64,000 nt of DNA from Novosphingobium lentum NBRC 107847 (GTDB taxonomy: Bacteria > Pseudomonadota > Alphaproteobacteria > Sphingomonadales > Sphingomonadaceae). The notes under the pieces are model-generated. The model saw only the letters and a list, made by a program, of their open reading frames with translations, ran no database searches and was not told the DNA's origin. Shown in pieces: positions 23,976 to 33,660 of this stretch (the first letter of the stretch is position 1; the number at the start of each line of letters is the position of its first letter). The stretch lies in assembly GCF_001590965.1 (NCBI RefSeq), contig NZ_BCTW01000011.1:1-64000 (forward strand). Reading direction: 5' to 3'. The position numbers were made by a program, and so were the translations under genes.

Positions 23976-24542
23976 ATGTTGCAGGCCCCCGCCACCGAAT
24001 TTTGCCGTTCCAACTTGGACATGCCGTCCCTGCTGGAGGTGCTGGCGCGAACTTCATCGCGTCCGCGCTACGCTTTCATGGTGCTGAATTTGATAGCGCA
24101 GGTCGCCCGGGGCGATGGCAGCGCCGGGCCGCTTATCGCCAAAAAAGGTGCGCTGATTCCACTTCGCGAATGGCTGTGCGATGCACTGTCACCCATGGGT
24201 CGACGCGATCCTCGCAGATTGTCCCTCGAGCAGCGCGTGTACGATGAGCTTGCCGCTGCCGGGTCGTTGCCGGCCTCTCAAGACGCAGCCGCGGCAATGG
24301 TCGAGGACGAAGTGCGCCAGCGCGTCCGCGCGTCCGGCAAGGCAAATATCAGCCGCGCTGTGTCGGAGCTGGTGAAGGCCGGTTTGCTGCGTCGCCACTA
24401 TCAGGGATATCGCGTCGATCATCATAATCGCGGCGCGCAGCGTCAGGTCGTTTACAGCCTCACCACGGCCGCGAAGTCAGTGCTCATTGGTTCGCGGGCC
24501 GATAGCACTAGCATCGCAAGGCAGGCCGAGTTATTTGCATAA
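23976..24542 (+). CDS. Winged-helix domain protein of unknown role
   Basis: A 188-residue protein. Residues about 122-168 (KANISRAVSELVKAGLLRRH, then RGAQRQVVYSLT) form a winged helix of the type seen in plasmid replication or copy-control regulators. The N-terminal part begins near SLLEVLARTSSRPRYAFMVL. ATG 23976 lacks a good ribosome site and ATG 24021 is an alternative. It diverges from the luxR pair across an inverted repeat and could regulate it. I do not recognise the family. Confidence 0.6.
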   Translation: MLQAPATEFCRSNLDMPSLLEVLARTSSRPRYAFMVLNLIAQVARGDGSAGPLIAKKGALIPLREWLCDALSPMGRRDPRRLSLEQRVYDELAAAGSLPASQDAAAAMVEDEVRQRVRASGKANISRAVSELVKAGLLRRHYQGYRVDHHNRGAQRQVVYSLTTAAKSVLIGSRADSTSIARQAELFA

Positions 24543-24619
24543 ACAATTGAAACCAAACGATAATTTAACATAAGATATATTATCGGAACAAACTGCGTGC
24601 TCGCACTCATCGCGAGACG

Positions 24620-25306
24620 CTAGACCATAATCTCTTCAATCAGCAGCAATCCCAAAAACCCCACAAAGAACATCGCGCTGATGAGTGGGCTATCGGGCTT
24701 TTCATGCGCCTCGACCAATAACTCCTCGGTGACCAAGTACAGCAAGGCCATCAAACCAAAGCTTAGAAAACCGGCGATCACAACGGGAGGAAATGCCGCT
24801 ACTGGGGTCGCAACCAGCGCACCGACCGGCAGCAACAGTGCTAGCCCGATCGTTATCGCGATCACTTTGCGCTTGGACCGAACCGTCTCTCCAAGTTCTG
24901 CAGTCACAGTGAGGCCAAGGAATAGCACTTCGAGTGTGAGCGCGATCGTCAGCAGAAGGCCCGCCTTGGCGCCAGCGACGAACGCTAGCCCGAGCACCAG
25001 TCCATCGATGAGGATATCGATACCGATCGCGCCCAGCATCGCCACCGGCCCCTTGGTCCGCCCTTCCAGGCCTTTGAGCGACAGCATGACCACGACGCCG
25101 AGGGCGCCGCCGATGAAGGTCGCAACCGGAGACCCTTCGTGCATGACCTGCGGCAATATTTCCGCTGCGGCGGCCGCGAACACGACACCAGCCGCCAGGT
25201 GCTGCATGGCGCTCACGAACGCGGCGCTCGGCTGACGCCAACTCGCCCATATCGAGCCCAGGATCACCGCCAGCACCGGAATGAGCGTGTATTGCAGCGC
25301 CAGCAT
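24620..25306 (-). CDS. ZIP-family metal transporter
   Basis: A 228-residue membrane protein with about eight hydrophobic segments and the ZIP fold. The TM4 motif reads GIDILIDGLVLGLAFV and TM5 EVLFLGLTVTAELGE, so the usual HNxxDG and HExPxE histidines are replaced by Asp/Glu or hydrophobic residues. ATG 25306 has AGGAG upstream. It is the last gene of a metal-export operon; the altered site leaves direction and metal open (uptake, efflux or a regulatory role). Confidence 0.8.
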   Translation of the reverse strand: MLALQYTLIPVLAVILGSIWASWRQPSAAFVSAMQHLAAGVVFAAAAAEILPQVMHEGSPVATFIGGALGVVVMLSLKGLEGRTKGPVAMLGAIGIDILIDGLVLGLAFVAGAKAGLLLTIALTLEVLFLGLTVTAELGETVRSKRKVIAITIGLALLLPVGALVATPVAAFPPVVIAGFLSFGLMALLYLVTEELLVEAHEKPDSPLISAMFFVGFLGLLLIEEIMV

Positions 25307-25325
25307 ATTCGTTCTCCTGCGAGCC

Positions 25326-25706
25326 CTAGATCCGACGACAGGCTTGGGCCGCATACCCTTGACGGTTGATCGTCATTTGCCCGCCGGTTGCATCGGCCGT
25401 GATCCGATCGCCGATATAGCGCAGCCCTTGCCCCGGGGCCGCAAGTCGCGCCGGCTTTCCGCCTGCCGAACTACGCATCTCGATCGTCAGCCCGTCGGCA
25501 AGGAAATCGACGGTGATTTTTGCGCCGTCGTCACATTCATAGATGTGTCGCCCGATGATCTGCGGGTTCGTGCCGGCGAAATGATCTTCGTCGTGCGGAT
25601 TGGACGAGGGTGCCTGGCTGGAGCAGCCTGCTGCGCCTGATACAATAAGGGCTGCGGCCAGGAAAGGAGCCCCTGAAGATCGCGAGCGTCGTGGCACCTG
25701 CCTCAC
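25326..25706 (-). CDS. MliC-like lipoprotein
   Basis: About 126 residues with a basic N-terminus, a hydrophobic stretch FLAAALIVSGAAGC ending in a probable lipidated Cys, and a mature domain with IYECDDGAKITVDFLADGL, GLRYIGDRITADATGG and a second Cys near the end. This fits the MliC family of membrane-bound C-type lysozyme inhibitors. The start is uncertain: GTG codons at 25739, 25706 and 25697 are in frame. Its role inside a metal operon is unclear. Confidence 0.6.
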   Translation of the reverse strand: MRQVPRRSRSSGAPFLAAALIVSGAAGCSSQAPSSNPHDEDHFAGTNPQIIGRHIYECDDGAKITVDFLADGLTIEMRSSAGGKPARLAAPGQGLRYIGDRITADATGGQMTINRQGYAAQACRRI

Positions 25707-25739
25707 TGCAGGCCCAATTTCCGTGGCCGCGACGAACAC

Positions 25740-26225
25740 CTAGTGGGCCTTCCGCTTGGCAACCCGGCGATCGCCGCGCGAAAGTGGGCGCGCGACCGGA
25801 GAGCCGGGTCTGAGGTAGCGCTCAAGAGCCCGGTCCGATTCCTTCATGCTATCCAGGATGCGGCCTTTCATCTTGCGAGCAGCCAGAATCGAAACGAGGC
25901 CCCAGCAGCGCGTGGTGTGACGGACCTCTGTTCGAGAGGAAATCGCGTCGATCTGATAGGCTTCCTCAAACATCAACAGGCCCCGCATCCCGGTCTTCCA
26001 GCCGATTTCCGAGGGTTTGCGGAACCGCGTGATCGTTGCGGGCGCAGTCAGGGGCTTGCGCAGGAAGGTGGTGGTGAACGTATAGCCGATCTTCGCCCCT
26101 TCTGAGGCGACACCCGAAAGCCGGATGAAGGGGTGCCACCTGGCAAAGCTGCCCAGGTCGGACACCGCCGTCCACACCCGCAGCGGTGACGTCGACAGGC
26201 ACGTCACATGCTCTACCTCAAACAT
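25740..26225 (-). CDS. SRPBCC (START-like) family protein
   Basis: A 161-residue soluble protein with MFEVEHVTCLSTSPLRVWTA and LGSFARWHPFIRLSG at the start, then a beta grip and a long C-terminal helix (MKGRILDSMKESDRALERYL), as in polyketide-cyclase/dehydrase-like ligand-binding proteins. The ATG overlaps the stop of the P-type ATPase gene by 8 bases, so it is translated with the metal operon. The ligand is unknown. Confidence 0.72.
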   Translation of the reverse strand: MFEVEHVTCLSTSPLRVWTAVSDLGSFARWHPFIRLSGVASEGAKIGYTFTTTFLRKPLTAPATITRFRKPSEIGWKTGMRGLLMFEEAYQIDAISSRTEVRHTTRCWGLVSILAARKMKGRILDSMKESDRALERYLRPGSPVARPLSRGDRRVAKRKAH

Positions 26226-28743
26226 GATCGCGATCCTTGAAGGCAAGCAGCCGCAAGGCATTGAACACGACCACGAGCGTCGAGCCCTCATGTGCCAACA
26301 CAGCCGGACCGATGCCGAGACCAAGGATCGTCGCCGGCAACAGGACAGCGACGACGCCAAGGCTCATATAGAGATTCTGGCGAATGATCCGGCTCGTCTG
26401 CCGACTGAGGCCAACCGCGAACGGCAGGTGCGTTAGATCATCGGCCATCAGGGCGACGTCGGCCGTCTCGAGCGCGACATCCGAGCCGGCCGCTCCCATC
26501 GCGATGCCAACGGTCGCATTGGCCATGGCCGGAGCGTCGTTGACGCCGTCGCCGACCATCGCCACCTTGTCCTGCGCCTTCAACTTCTTGATGGCCGCCA
26601 CCTTGTCCTCGGGCATGAGATCACCCCAGGCCTCGTCCAGCCCCACCTCCCTGGCGATCGCATCGGCGACGCGCTGGTTGTCGCCCGAGATCATGATCAT
26701 GCGCGTGATGCCGAGTTCGCGTAGCCGTGCGAGTGTCGCGACCGCCGCGCCGCGCGGAGTGTCCATCAGTCCGATTACGCCAAGATAGCGATCGCCCTTG
26801 CGGACGACCATCGTCGTCCGGCCGATCTCCTCAAGTTTTACGCCAGCATCCCGCAGGCCTTCCGGCAGTGGCGCGCCATCGATCTCCCCGAACAATTTGG
26901 GGCTGCCGATATGGACAGCTTTCCCGTCGACCACCGCCTGAACGCCGCGGCCTGTGATACTGCGCAGGTCAGTCGCAGCCGGGATTGGCGCCTCACCGAG
27001 CCGCTCGCGACCGCCAGCTGCGACGGCGGCAGCGAGGGGATGATCGCTCAGGCTCTCAACGGCAATGGCAACGCGCAGCAAATCCGCTTCGGTGGCGCCG
27101 TCAGCAGGAATAACGTCGGTAATCTGGGGCCGGCCTTCGGTCAGCGTGCCGGTCTTGTCGAAGGCAATGGCGCGTAGAGTGCCAAGATTTTCAAGTGGCC
27201 CGCCCCCCTTGACCAGAACGCCACCGCGCGCAGCGCGTGCGATCCCCGATAGCACCGCGCTCGGCGTTGCGATCGCGAGCGCACAGGGGCTTGCCGCCAC
27301 CAGCACCGCCATGGCGCGGTAGAAACTGTCACGGAATGGCTCGTCGATGACGACCCAGGCGAACAGCAGCAGCACGACGAGAGCCAGGACAGCGGGCACG
27401 AAAATCCGCTCGAAACGATCAGTGAAACGCTGCGTCGGCGACTTCTGCGCCTCAGCTTCGCCGACCATCTGCACGACCTTGGCAAGCGTGGTGTCCTTGG
27501 ACAGGCGGGTTACTTGAACCTCGATCGCGCCTGCGCCGTTGATGGTCCCTGCAAAGATCCGATGCGCCGCCCCAACCTTGTCGGGCTGCGCAGCAGCGCC
27601 TGCGGGATCATCGACCGGCCGTTTGTCCACCGGCATGCTCTCGCCCGTGACGGGCGCCTGGTTAACGCTCGAGGTGCCGACAATCACGAACCCGTCGGCC
27701 GGCATGCGTTCGTTAGGCTTGACGATCGCGATGTCGCCGACTGCGAGCTCCTCGACAGCGATTTCCTGGGTCTGCCCGTCCCGCCGCACAAGCGCGGTCT
27801 GAGGCGCGAGTTCAGCGAGCGCCTCGATGGCGCGCTTTGCCCGGCCCATCGCATAATGTTCGAGCGAATGCCCCATGCTGAACAGGAACAGCAGCAGCGC
27901 GCCCTCGGCCCAGGCACCCAGCGCGGCTGCGCCGCCAGCAGCCACGAGCATGAGCGTGTCGATCTCGAACCGCTTCATGCGCAGGTTGTCGATCGCCTCG
28001 CGCAGCGTGAAATAGCCGCCAAAGCCGTAGGCGAAAATGTAGGCAGCCATCGGTATCCAGGCCGGAGCGCTGGTGAGCTTCTCCACGCCAAATCCGATGG
28101 CAGCAAATACACCGCACAAAATGGCAAAGATGATCTCGGTATTTGCCCCGAATATCATCCCACCATGGGCGTGATCGTGCCCCTCATGCTCCTTGCCCGC
28201 ACCATGATCATGGCCCTCATGACCCTTTTCACCTTCATGGTCATGACGGGCGTGGGCGTGGGGCTCCGTAGGCGCGGTCGATGCCCTCGCGGGCTCAGCG
28301 CGGACGCTCAGCCCTATTTCACCGAGCAGACGGCGAATATCGCTCTCAGAAATGGCCTCCCGGTCGAAGTCGAGCCGGATACTGCCTGATGCCGAGGCGT
28401 CGGCCTCGACGATTCCTGCAGTACGGCGCAGTCGTTCCGCGACAGTACGCGCGCGGCGCTGGTTGGAGATCCCTTCGACATTCCAGCGCAGATGCCCAAA
28501 TCGCTCGGTGATCTTCGCGCCTTCGCTCTGGGCGAGTTCGCGGATGCGCGGCAGAGACAGGAAATCCGGGTCATAATGGACGCAAAGCTTTGCGGGCGCA
28601 TCGCCCTCTGCCGCGACGATATGTGCCTCGCGAACACCCTCCCGCGCACTCAGATTGGCCACAAGACGCGCAACACAGCTATCGGCTGTACCCTCGACTT
28701 CCGGCAGGAGGAGCGGCAATTCCAGGCGCAGTTTTTCGGTCAT
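26218..28743 (-). CDS. P1B-type heavy-metal-exporting ATPase (Zn/Cd/Co, P1B-4-like)
   Basis: An 841-residue pump. N-terminal HMA-like repeats lack CxxC and are followed by a His-rich loop (about 160-195, HDHEGEKGHEGHDHGAGKEH). The core has TGES, the membrane motif SPCALAIATPSA (SPC, not CPC), DKTGTLTEG, SDHPLA, GDGVNDAPAM and the TM8 motif HEGSTLVVVFNALRLL. SPC with HEG-S-T marks the P1B-4 group (Co/Zn/Cd). It overlaps the DUF190 gene by 4 bases and follows czcCBA in one operon, so cytoplasmic export would feed periplasmic CzcCBA. Confidence 0.93.
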   Translation of the reverse strand: MTEKLRLELPLLLPEVEGTADSCVARLVANLSAREGVREAHIVAAEGDAPAKLCVHYDPDFLSLPRIRELAQSEGAKITERFGHLRWNVEGISNQRRARTVAERLRRTAGIVEADASASGSIRLDFDREAISESDIRRLLGEIGLSVRAEPARASTAPTEPHAHARHDHEGEKGHEGHDHGAGKEHEGHDHAHGGMIFGANTEIIFAILCGVFAAIGFGVEKLTSAPAWIPMAAYIFAYGFGGYFTLREAIDNLRMKRFEIDTLMLVAAGGAAALGAWAEGALLLFLFSMGHSLEHYAMGRAKRAIEALAELAPQTALVRRDGQTQEIAVEELAVGDIAIVKPNERMPADGFVIVGTSSVNQAPVTGESMPVDKRPVDDPAGAAAQPDKVGAAHRIFAGTINGAGAIEVQVTRLSKDTTLAKVVQMVGEAEAQKSPTQRFTDRFERIFVPAVLALVVLLLFAWVVIDEPFRDSFYRAMAVLVAASPCALAIATPSAVLSGIARAARGGVLVKGGGPLENLGTLRAIAFDKTGTLTEGRPQITDVIPADGATEADLLRVAIAVESLSDHPLAAAVAAGGRERLGEAPIPAATDLRSITGRGVQAVVDGKAVHIGSPKLFGEIDGAPLPEGLRDAGVKLEEIGRTTMVVRKGDRYLGVIGLMDTPRGAAVATLARLRELGITRMIMISGDNQRVADAIAREVGLDEAWGDLMPEDKVAAIKKLKAQDKVAMVGDGVNDAPAMANATVGIAMGAAGSDVALETADVALMADDLTHLPFAVGLSRQTSRIIRQNLYMSLGVVAVLLPATILGLGIGPAVLAHEGSTLVVVFNALRLLAFKDRDHV

Positions 28744-29096
28744 TGCTCATCACCCGGCACGTCGCTGGAAGCGATGCATGCGGCTTCGCCCCCCACGATC
28801 TCGACAATCTCCAGGGTCATGAGGCCGATTCCGGTGACATCGGCGAGCGAGGCCACAAAGGCGCGGAGCCGTGCATCCCCGTCCACGATCTCGATAACCA
28901 GCGACTGGTCGTCCTCAAGGACATGTCGGCGGTGGACATGCGCTGATCGGCCGAAGCCGACCAACGCCTGAAGCACCGTTGCCCCGGCCATCTTCGCGTC
29001 ACGCGCACGTGTGGCGACCACCTCGAACACCTTGCGATCGCCGAAGTAAGCGGATTCATCGGTGTAGATGCGCAGCAATTTTGATTGTTCGTTCAT
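28740..29096 (-). CDS. DUF190 family protein
   Basis: A 118-residue protein with the PII-like fold of DUF190: KLLRIYTDESAYFGDRKVFE at the start and GATVLQALVGFGRSAHVH in the middle, then LVIEIVDGDARLRAFVASLA. ATG 29096 is favoured (AGAGGA upstream); ATG 29114 overlaps the czcA stop. DUF190 proteins are often linked to ion transporters and may bind nucleotides; here one sits between an RND pump and a P-type ATPase. Confidence 0.85.
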   Translation of the reverse strand: MNEQSKLLRIYTDESAYFGDRKVFEVVATRARDAKMAGATVLQALVGFGRSAHVHRRHVLEDDQSLVIEIVDGDARLRAFVASLADVTGIGLMTLEIVEIVGGEAACIASSDVPGDEQ

Positions 29097-29110
29097 CTTC
29101 TTATCCTCTC

Positions 29111-32100
29111 TCATACCGTTGCTGGTGAGGCATTCGGAGCCACTTCTTCATGCTGTTTTGCAGGGCGGCGACCGATCTTCTCGCCTAATCCCAGCACCAC
29201 CTTGGAAATGGCGGGAAGCACGAGCAGCGTCAGGATCGTGGCCGCGATCAGGCCGCCGATCACGACCGTCGCAAGCGGCTTCTGCACCTCGGCGCCGGTG
29301 CCATGGGCAAGCGCCATCGGCACAAAGCCGATCGCCGGCACGAAGCCGGTCATGATAACCGGCCGAACCTTCTCGAACGTCCCCTCGACGATCGCCCGAC
29401 TGAGTTCGACACCCGCTTCAAGCTTCTCGCGGATCGCGGTCATCACGACGAGGCCGTTCAGGACCGCTACACCGGCGAGACAGATGAACCCTACCGCCGC
29501 GGAAACGGAAAAGGAGATGCCCGTCAGCCAGAGCGTGAACACGCCGCCCGCGAGGCCTAAGGGGACCGCAAGGAACACCGACGCTGCCCGGGCAAGGCCG
29601 CCCAGCGCCATATAGAGCAGGCCAAAGATCGCCAGGAAGCACAAGGGCACGACAATCGACAGCCGCTGCGCAGCCGCTTGCAGGTTCTGGAACTGGCCAC
29701 CCCATTCCAGATAGGAGCCCGACGGCAAGGCCAGCTTGTCGACCTTGGCCTGCGCCTCGGCGACGAAGGAACCGACGTCGCGACCGCGCACATTGGCCTG
29801 GATGACCACGCGTCGCTTGCCGTTCTCGCGGCTGATCTGGTTCAACCCTTCGCTGAACCGGAACTGCGCGACCTGCGAGAGGGGGACGGATCCCCGATGA
29901 CCCCCGGCTTCCTGGGGAAGCAGAACCGGGAGTGCGGCCAGGGCATCTAGGCTCTCTCGGGTAGCCGGAGGCACCCGGACGGTCACCTCGAAGCGGCGAT
30001 CGCCCTCGAAGAGCAAACCCGCCTCCCGGCCACCCATTGCGGCCGCAACTGTGTCGGCGACTTCCTCGATGGTAAGGCCGTAACGCGCGATCGCCGCACG
30101 ATCGAACTTCACGTCGAGCGTCGGCGAACCACTGGTCTGCTCGGCCTTCACGTCCGCAGCACCAGGAACCGTCTGGAGCGCGCGGACGATCGCTTGCGCG
30201 GCCGCGCCCATCTTGTCGAGGTCATCGCCATAGAGCTTGATCGCGACATCGCCGCGTACCCCCGCAATGAGCTCGTTGAAACGGAGCTGGATGGGCTGGC
30301 TGACCTCGAAGGCATTGCCGATCTTCGCGCTCGCTCGTTCCTCGATCCGCTGCAGCACATCGGCCTTCGTATTTACGCCCTCCGGCCATTCATCCTGCGG
30401 CTTGAGGATCACGAAGCCGTCGGAGATATTCGGCGGCATCGGATCGGTTGCGACCTCTGCGGTGCCGGTCTTGGAAAACATGAGTTCTACCTCGGGCAGG
30501 TTGGTCACAGCGCGCTCCACCTCCCGCTGCATCGACAGTGATTTTTCGAGGGAAACCGAGGGCACGCGGCTCGATGCCAGCGCGACGTTCTTCTCATCCA
30601 GCTGCGGGATGAATTCCTGCCCGAGGAAACCGAACACCATGACCGAGGCAGCAAAGAAGGCGAAGCCGGCACCGATGAACGGCCACGGTCGCGCGACTGC
30701 CTTGTCGAGCAAGGGCGCATAGCGCGCCTTTGTCTTGGCGATGATCCAGACTTCCTTTTCCGAGACCTTGCCCCGGATCAAGAGGGCTACCATCGCCGGA
30801 ACGAAGGTGAGCGCAAGGATGAACGCCGCGATCAATGCGAGCATGATCGTGATCGCCATCGGCGAGAAGGTCTTGCCCTCGACCCCGGTGAACATGAGCA
30901 GCGGCGCGAAGGCGAGCAGGATGATACCTTGACCGAACACGGTCGGTTTGATCATCTCCTGAGACGCGCGCATGGTCTCCTCGAGCCGCTCGCGCAAGTT
31001 GAGCAGCCGTCCTTCATGCTCCTGACGGTGGGCGAGCCGCGCCAGGCAGTTTTCGATAATGATGACCGCGCCATCGACGATCAGGCCGAAGTCGAGCGCA
31101 CCCAGGCTCATGAGATTGCCTGGGACGCGGAAGGCGTTCATGCCGATCGCCATCATCAGGAACGAAAAAGGAATGATGAGAACCGCGATGATCGCGGCGC
31201 GAACATTGCCGAGCAGCAGGAACAGAGCAGCCGCGACGAGGATAGCGCCCTCGATCAGGTTCCGCTGCACCGTTGCGACGGTCGCATTGACGAGTTTCGA
31301 CCGGTCGAGAACCGTAGTCACCTTGATACCCGGCGGCAGCGACTTCCCGATACCATCCAGCCGTTCACCGACAGCGCGCGCGACGACGCGGCTATTCTCG
31401 CCGATCAACATCAGCGCGGTGCCGATCACGGCCTCATGGCCGTTCTGACTCGCTGCGCCCGTGCGCAGTTCACCGCCGATCTTCACATTGGCGACGTCCT
31501 TGACGGCGATCGGCAAGCCGCCGCGCGTGGCGACGATGGCGTCCGCAATCTCGTCGATATCGCGAATACGCGCATCCGCCCGCAGTAGAAACGCCTCACC
31601 TCCCCGATTGAAGTAGTTGGCGCCCACTGCGAGGTTGGACGCTTCGAGCGCCTTGGCGAGCTCGGAATAGGAAATGCCATAGGAGGACAGCTTCACGGGA
31701 TCCGGCTCGACGATATACTGCTTGGCGTAGCCGCCAATCGAGTCGATCCCCGCGACACCTTGCACCGTGCGCAGCTGGGGACGGATGATCCAGTCCTGCA
31801 CGGTTCGCAGATAGGCAGCACGTCCCACTTCGTCCGTCAGCCGCCCCCCCTCTGTGGTCAGGAAGCTCCCGTCCGATTGCCAGCCGGGCTGACCATTGCG
31901 GATCGTCGCGCCTTTCCCACCGGGATTGGCGAAGTCGACCGAATACATCAGCACTTCGCCAAGGCCGGTCGTCACCGGACCGATCTGCGGCTGCACGCCT
32001 TCGGGAAGCGTATCGCGCGCCTGGGTCAGTCGTTCGCTAACCTGTTGGCGGGCGAAATAGAGATCCGTCTTGTCGGTGAAAATCGCCGAGACCTGGCTGA

Positions 32101-32368
32101 AACCGTTGCGCGAGAGCGAGCGGGTGGTTTCCAGGCCGGGAATGCCTGCAAGAGCCGTCTCGATCGGGAAGGTTACGCGCTTTTCGATTTCGATCGGCGA
32201 GAGCCCGCGTTCGACCGTGTTGATCTGGACCTGGTTGTTCGTGATGTCGGGAACGGCATCGATCGGCAGCTTGGTGAGCTGCCAAGCGCCGAAGCCAGCG
32301 ATGATGAGAAAGAGGAGAACGACCGCCCAGCGTGCGCGGACGGATAGCGCCATTAGGTTCGCGATCAT
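29111..32368 (-). CDS. czcA: CzcA-type heavy-metal RND pump, copy 1
   Basis: A 1085-residue proton-driven pump. N-terminal LPIDAVPDITNNQVQINT and the TM4 motif LDFGLIVDGAVIIIENCLAR are those of the HME1 (Zn/Co/Cd) group. Large periplasmic porter domains lie between TM1-2 and TM7-8. GAGGAGG precedes the ATG, three bases after czcB. Proton-path Asp and Glu residues are intact. It forms a trans-envelope complex with the adjacent CzcB and CzcC. Confidence 0.95.
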   Translation of the reverse strand: MIANLMALSVRARWAVVLLFLIIAGFGAWQLTKLPIDAVPDITNNQVQINTVERGLSPIEIEKRVTFPIETALAGIPGLETTRSLSRNGFSQVSAIFTDKTDLYFARQQVSERLTQARDTLPEGVQPQIGPVTTGLGEVLMYSVDFANPGGKGATIRNGQPGWQSDGSFLTTEGGRLTDEVGRAAYLRTVQDWIIRPQLRTVQGVAGIDSIGGYAKQYIVEPDPVKLSSYGISYSELAKALEASNLAVGANYFNRGGEAFLLRADARIRDIDEIADAIVATRGGLPIAVKDVANVKIGGELRTGAASQNGHEAVIGTALMLIGENSRVVARAVGERLDGIGKSLPPGIKVTTVLDRSKLVNATVATVQRNLIEGAILVAAALFLLLGNVRAAIIAVLIIPFSFLMMAIGMNAFRVPGNLMSLGALDFGLIVDGAVIIIENCLARLAHRQEHEGRLLNLRERLEETMRASQEMIKPTVFGQGIILLAFAPLLMFTGVEGKTFSPMAITIMLALIAAFILALTFVPAMVALLIRGKVSEKEVWIIAKTKARYAPLLDKAVARPWPFIGAGFAFFAASVMVFGFLGQEFIPQLDEKNVALASSRVPSVSLEKSLSMQREVERAVTNLPEVELMFSKTGTAEVATDPMPPNISDGFVILKPQDEWPEGVNTKADVLQRIEERASAKIGNAFEVSQPIQLRFNELIAGVRGDVAIKLYGDDLDKMGAAAQAIVRALQTVPGAADVKAEQTSGSPTLDVKFDRAAIARYGLTIEEVADTVAAAMGGREAGLLFEGDRRFEVTVRVPPATRESLDALAALPVLLPQEAGGHRGSVPLSQVAQFRFSEGLNQISRENGKRRVVIQANVRGRDVGSFVAEAQAKVDKLALPSGSYLEWGGQFQNLQAAAQRLSIVVPLCFLAIFGLLYMALGGLARAASVFLAVPLGLAGGVFTLWLTGISFSVSAAVGFICLAGVAVLNGLVVMTAIREKLEAGVELSRAIVEGTFEKVRPVIMTGFVPAIGFVPMALAHGTGAEVQKPLATVVIGGLIAATILTLLVLPAISKVVLGLGEKIGRRPAKQHEEVAPNASPATV

Positions 32369-32371
32369 GGT

Positions 32372-33538
32372 TTATTCCTCCTCGCCTGCGCCCTTGCCGA
32401 GCTCGGCTTTGAGCAAGAAGGCATTGCGGGTCGCGATGGCCTGGCCAGCGGGGAAACCTGATGCGATTTCGATCCGGCCGGCACTGCGCTGGCCGGTCGT
32501 CACGGGTGTCGCCTTGAAGCCGTTGGCGGTGCGCACGAACACGACATCGCGACCGTTGACGGACTGAACCGCTTCTTCGGGAACGACGATCGCACTGGAC
32601 GTCACGCCCCGGCTCGGGATCATCCGCACCCGAACCGCAAGACCGGGCTGAAGCAGGCTGCTGGTCACGTCAAGGACGGCCGTGGCTGCTCGCGTCTCGC
32701 CGCTGAGCGTGGGGGTCACTGCCCGCACCCGCGCATCGACTGTACGGCCATCAGGCAGTTCGACAATCGCCTTGTCGCCTGCCTCGAGGCGAGCGGCATC
32801 GGCAGCGCCAACTGCGGCTTCGATTTGAATCTGACGCGGATCGGCAACTCGGAAAAGCTCCGTCTCCGGTTGCACAAAGGCTCCGAGACTAACCTTCATT
32901 GCCGTCACGCGGCCCGAGATCGGACTTGCCAGAACAACGCCGCGACCATCGGACGTAATGTTCGCTGCGCCCGCTGCCACCGACGCGCGTCGGGCTTCGG
33001 CGGCGGCCGATGCCGCTTCCGCCTGCGCGGTCTCCAGATCGACGCGGGCGGATACCTTCTGGTCATACAGATAGCGTTCGCGGGCCAACGCCTTTTGCGC
33101 CAGCGTTGCCTTGGCGCCCGCGGCGGTGCGATCAGCCGCTATCTGTGCGGCGTCGCGGCTTTCGACCACTGCCAGCGCCTCGCCGGCGCGAACCGGATCG
33201 CCGAGCCGCTTCAGGACACGCGTTACGGCGCCGCCCGCCCTTGCGGTCACGATGGCCTCACCGGTTGGCGAAGGGGTGATGACGGCCTGCGAGATGATCT
33301 CCGCGCCAAGCCCGCCTGCGGTGATCGTCTCGGTGACAATGCCGGCATCTTTGATCGCGGCCGCGGTCATCGTAATCGTATCGGCGGTCGCATCGACCTT
33401 GGTCCCGTCGCTCTTAGCAGCAGACTCGGTCGTGGCCGCGGGGGTGTCGCTCGTGCAGCGTGCGACGGTAAAACCGCCGACAGCGGCGAACAACACGGCA
33501 CCCGCCACGCCGCCCAAAAGGCGCTTGTCTTGGATCAT
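32372..33538 (-). CDS. czcB: CzcB-type periplasmic adaptor, copy 1
   Basis: A 388-residue membrane fusion protein: an N-terminal anchor (about 6-24), lipoyl/barrel-sandwich halves (AIVTARAGGAVTRVLKRLGD about 95; VVLASPISGRVTAMKVSLGA about 195) and a helical hairpin between (residues 125-180). ATG 33538 follows GGAGATATCCT. It couples CzcA to CzcC. It lacks the His-rich N-terminal extension of Cupriavidus CzcB. Confidence 0.93.
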   Translation of the reverse strand: MIQDKRLLGGVAGAVLFAAVGGFTVARCTSDTPAATTESAAKSDGTKVDATADTITMTAAAIKDAGIVTETITAGGLGAEIISQAVITPSPTGEAIVTARAGGAVTRVLKRLGDPVRAGEALAVVESRDAAQIAADRTAAGAKATLAQKALARERYLYDQKVSARVDLETAQAEAASAAAEARRASVAAGAANITSDGRGVVLASPISGRVTAMKVSLGAFVQPETELFRVADPRQIQIEAAVGAADAARLEAGDKAIVELPDGRTVDARVRAVTPTLSGETRAATAVLDVTSSLLQPGLAVRVRMIPSRGVTSSAIVVPEEAVQSVNGRDVVFVRTANGFKATPVTTGQRSAGRIEIASGFPAGQAIATRNAFLLKAELGKGAGEEE

Positions 33539-33660
33539 AGGATATCTCCGGAATGGGGCTGGCCTGAGCACAACGGCCCGGCGATCGGCAGCGCATATGC
33601 CGCCGTTATGATGGGGAAGTGCGCGTTCGTGCGCACCGTCGGGAGCGAACGCAGCATTGC

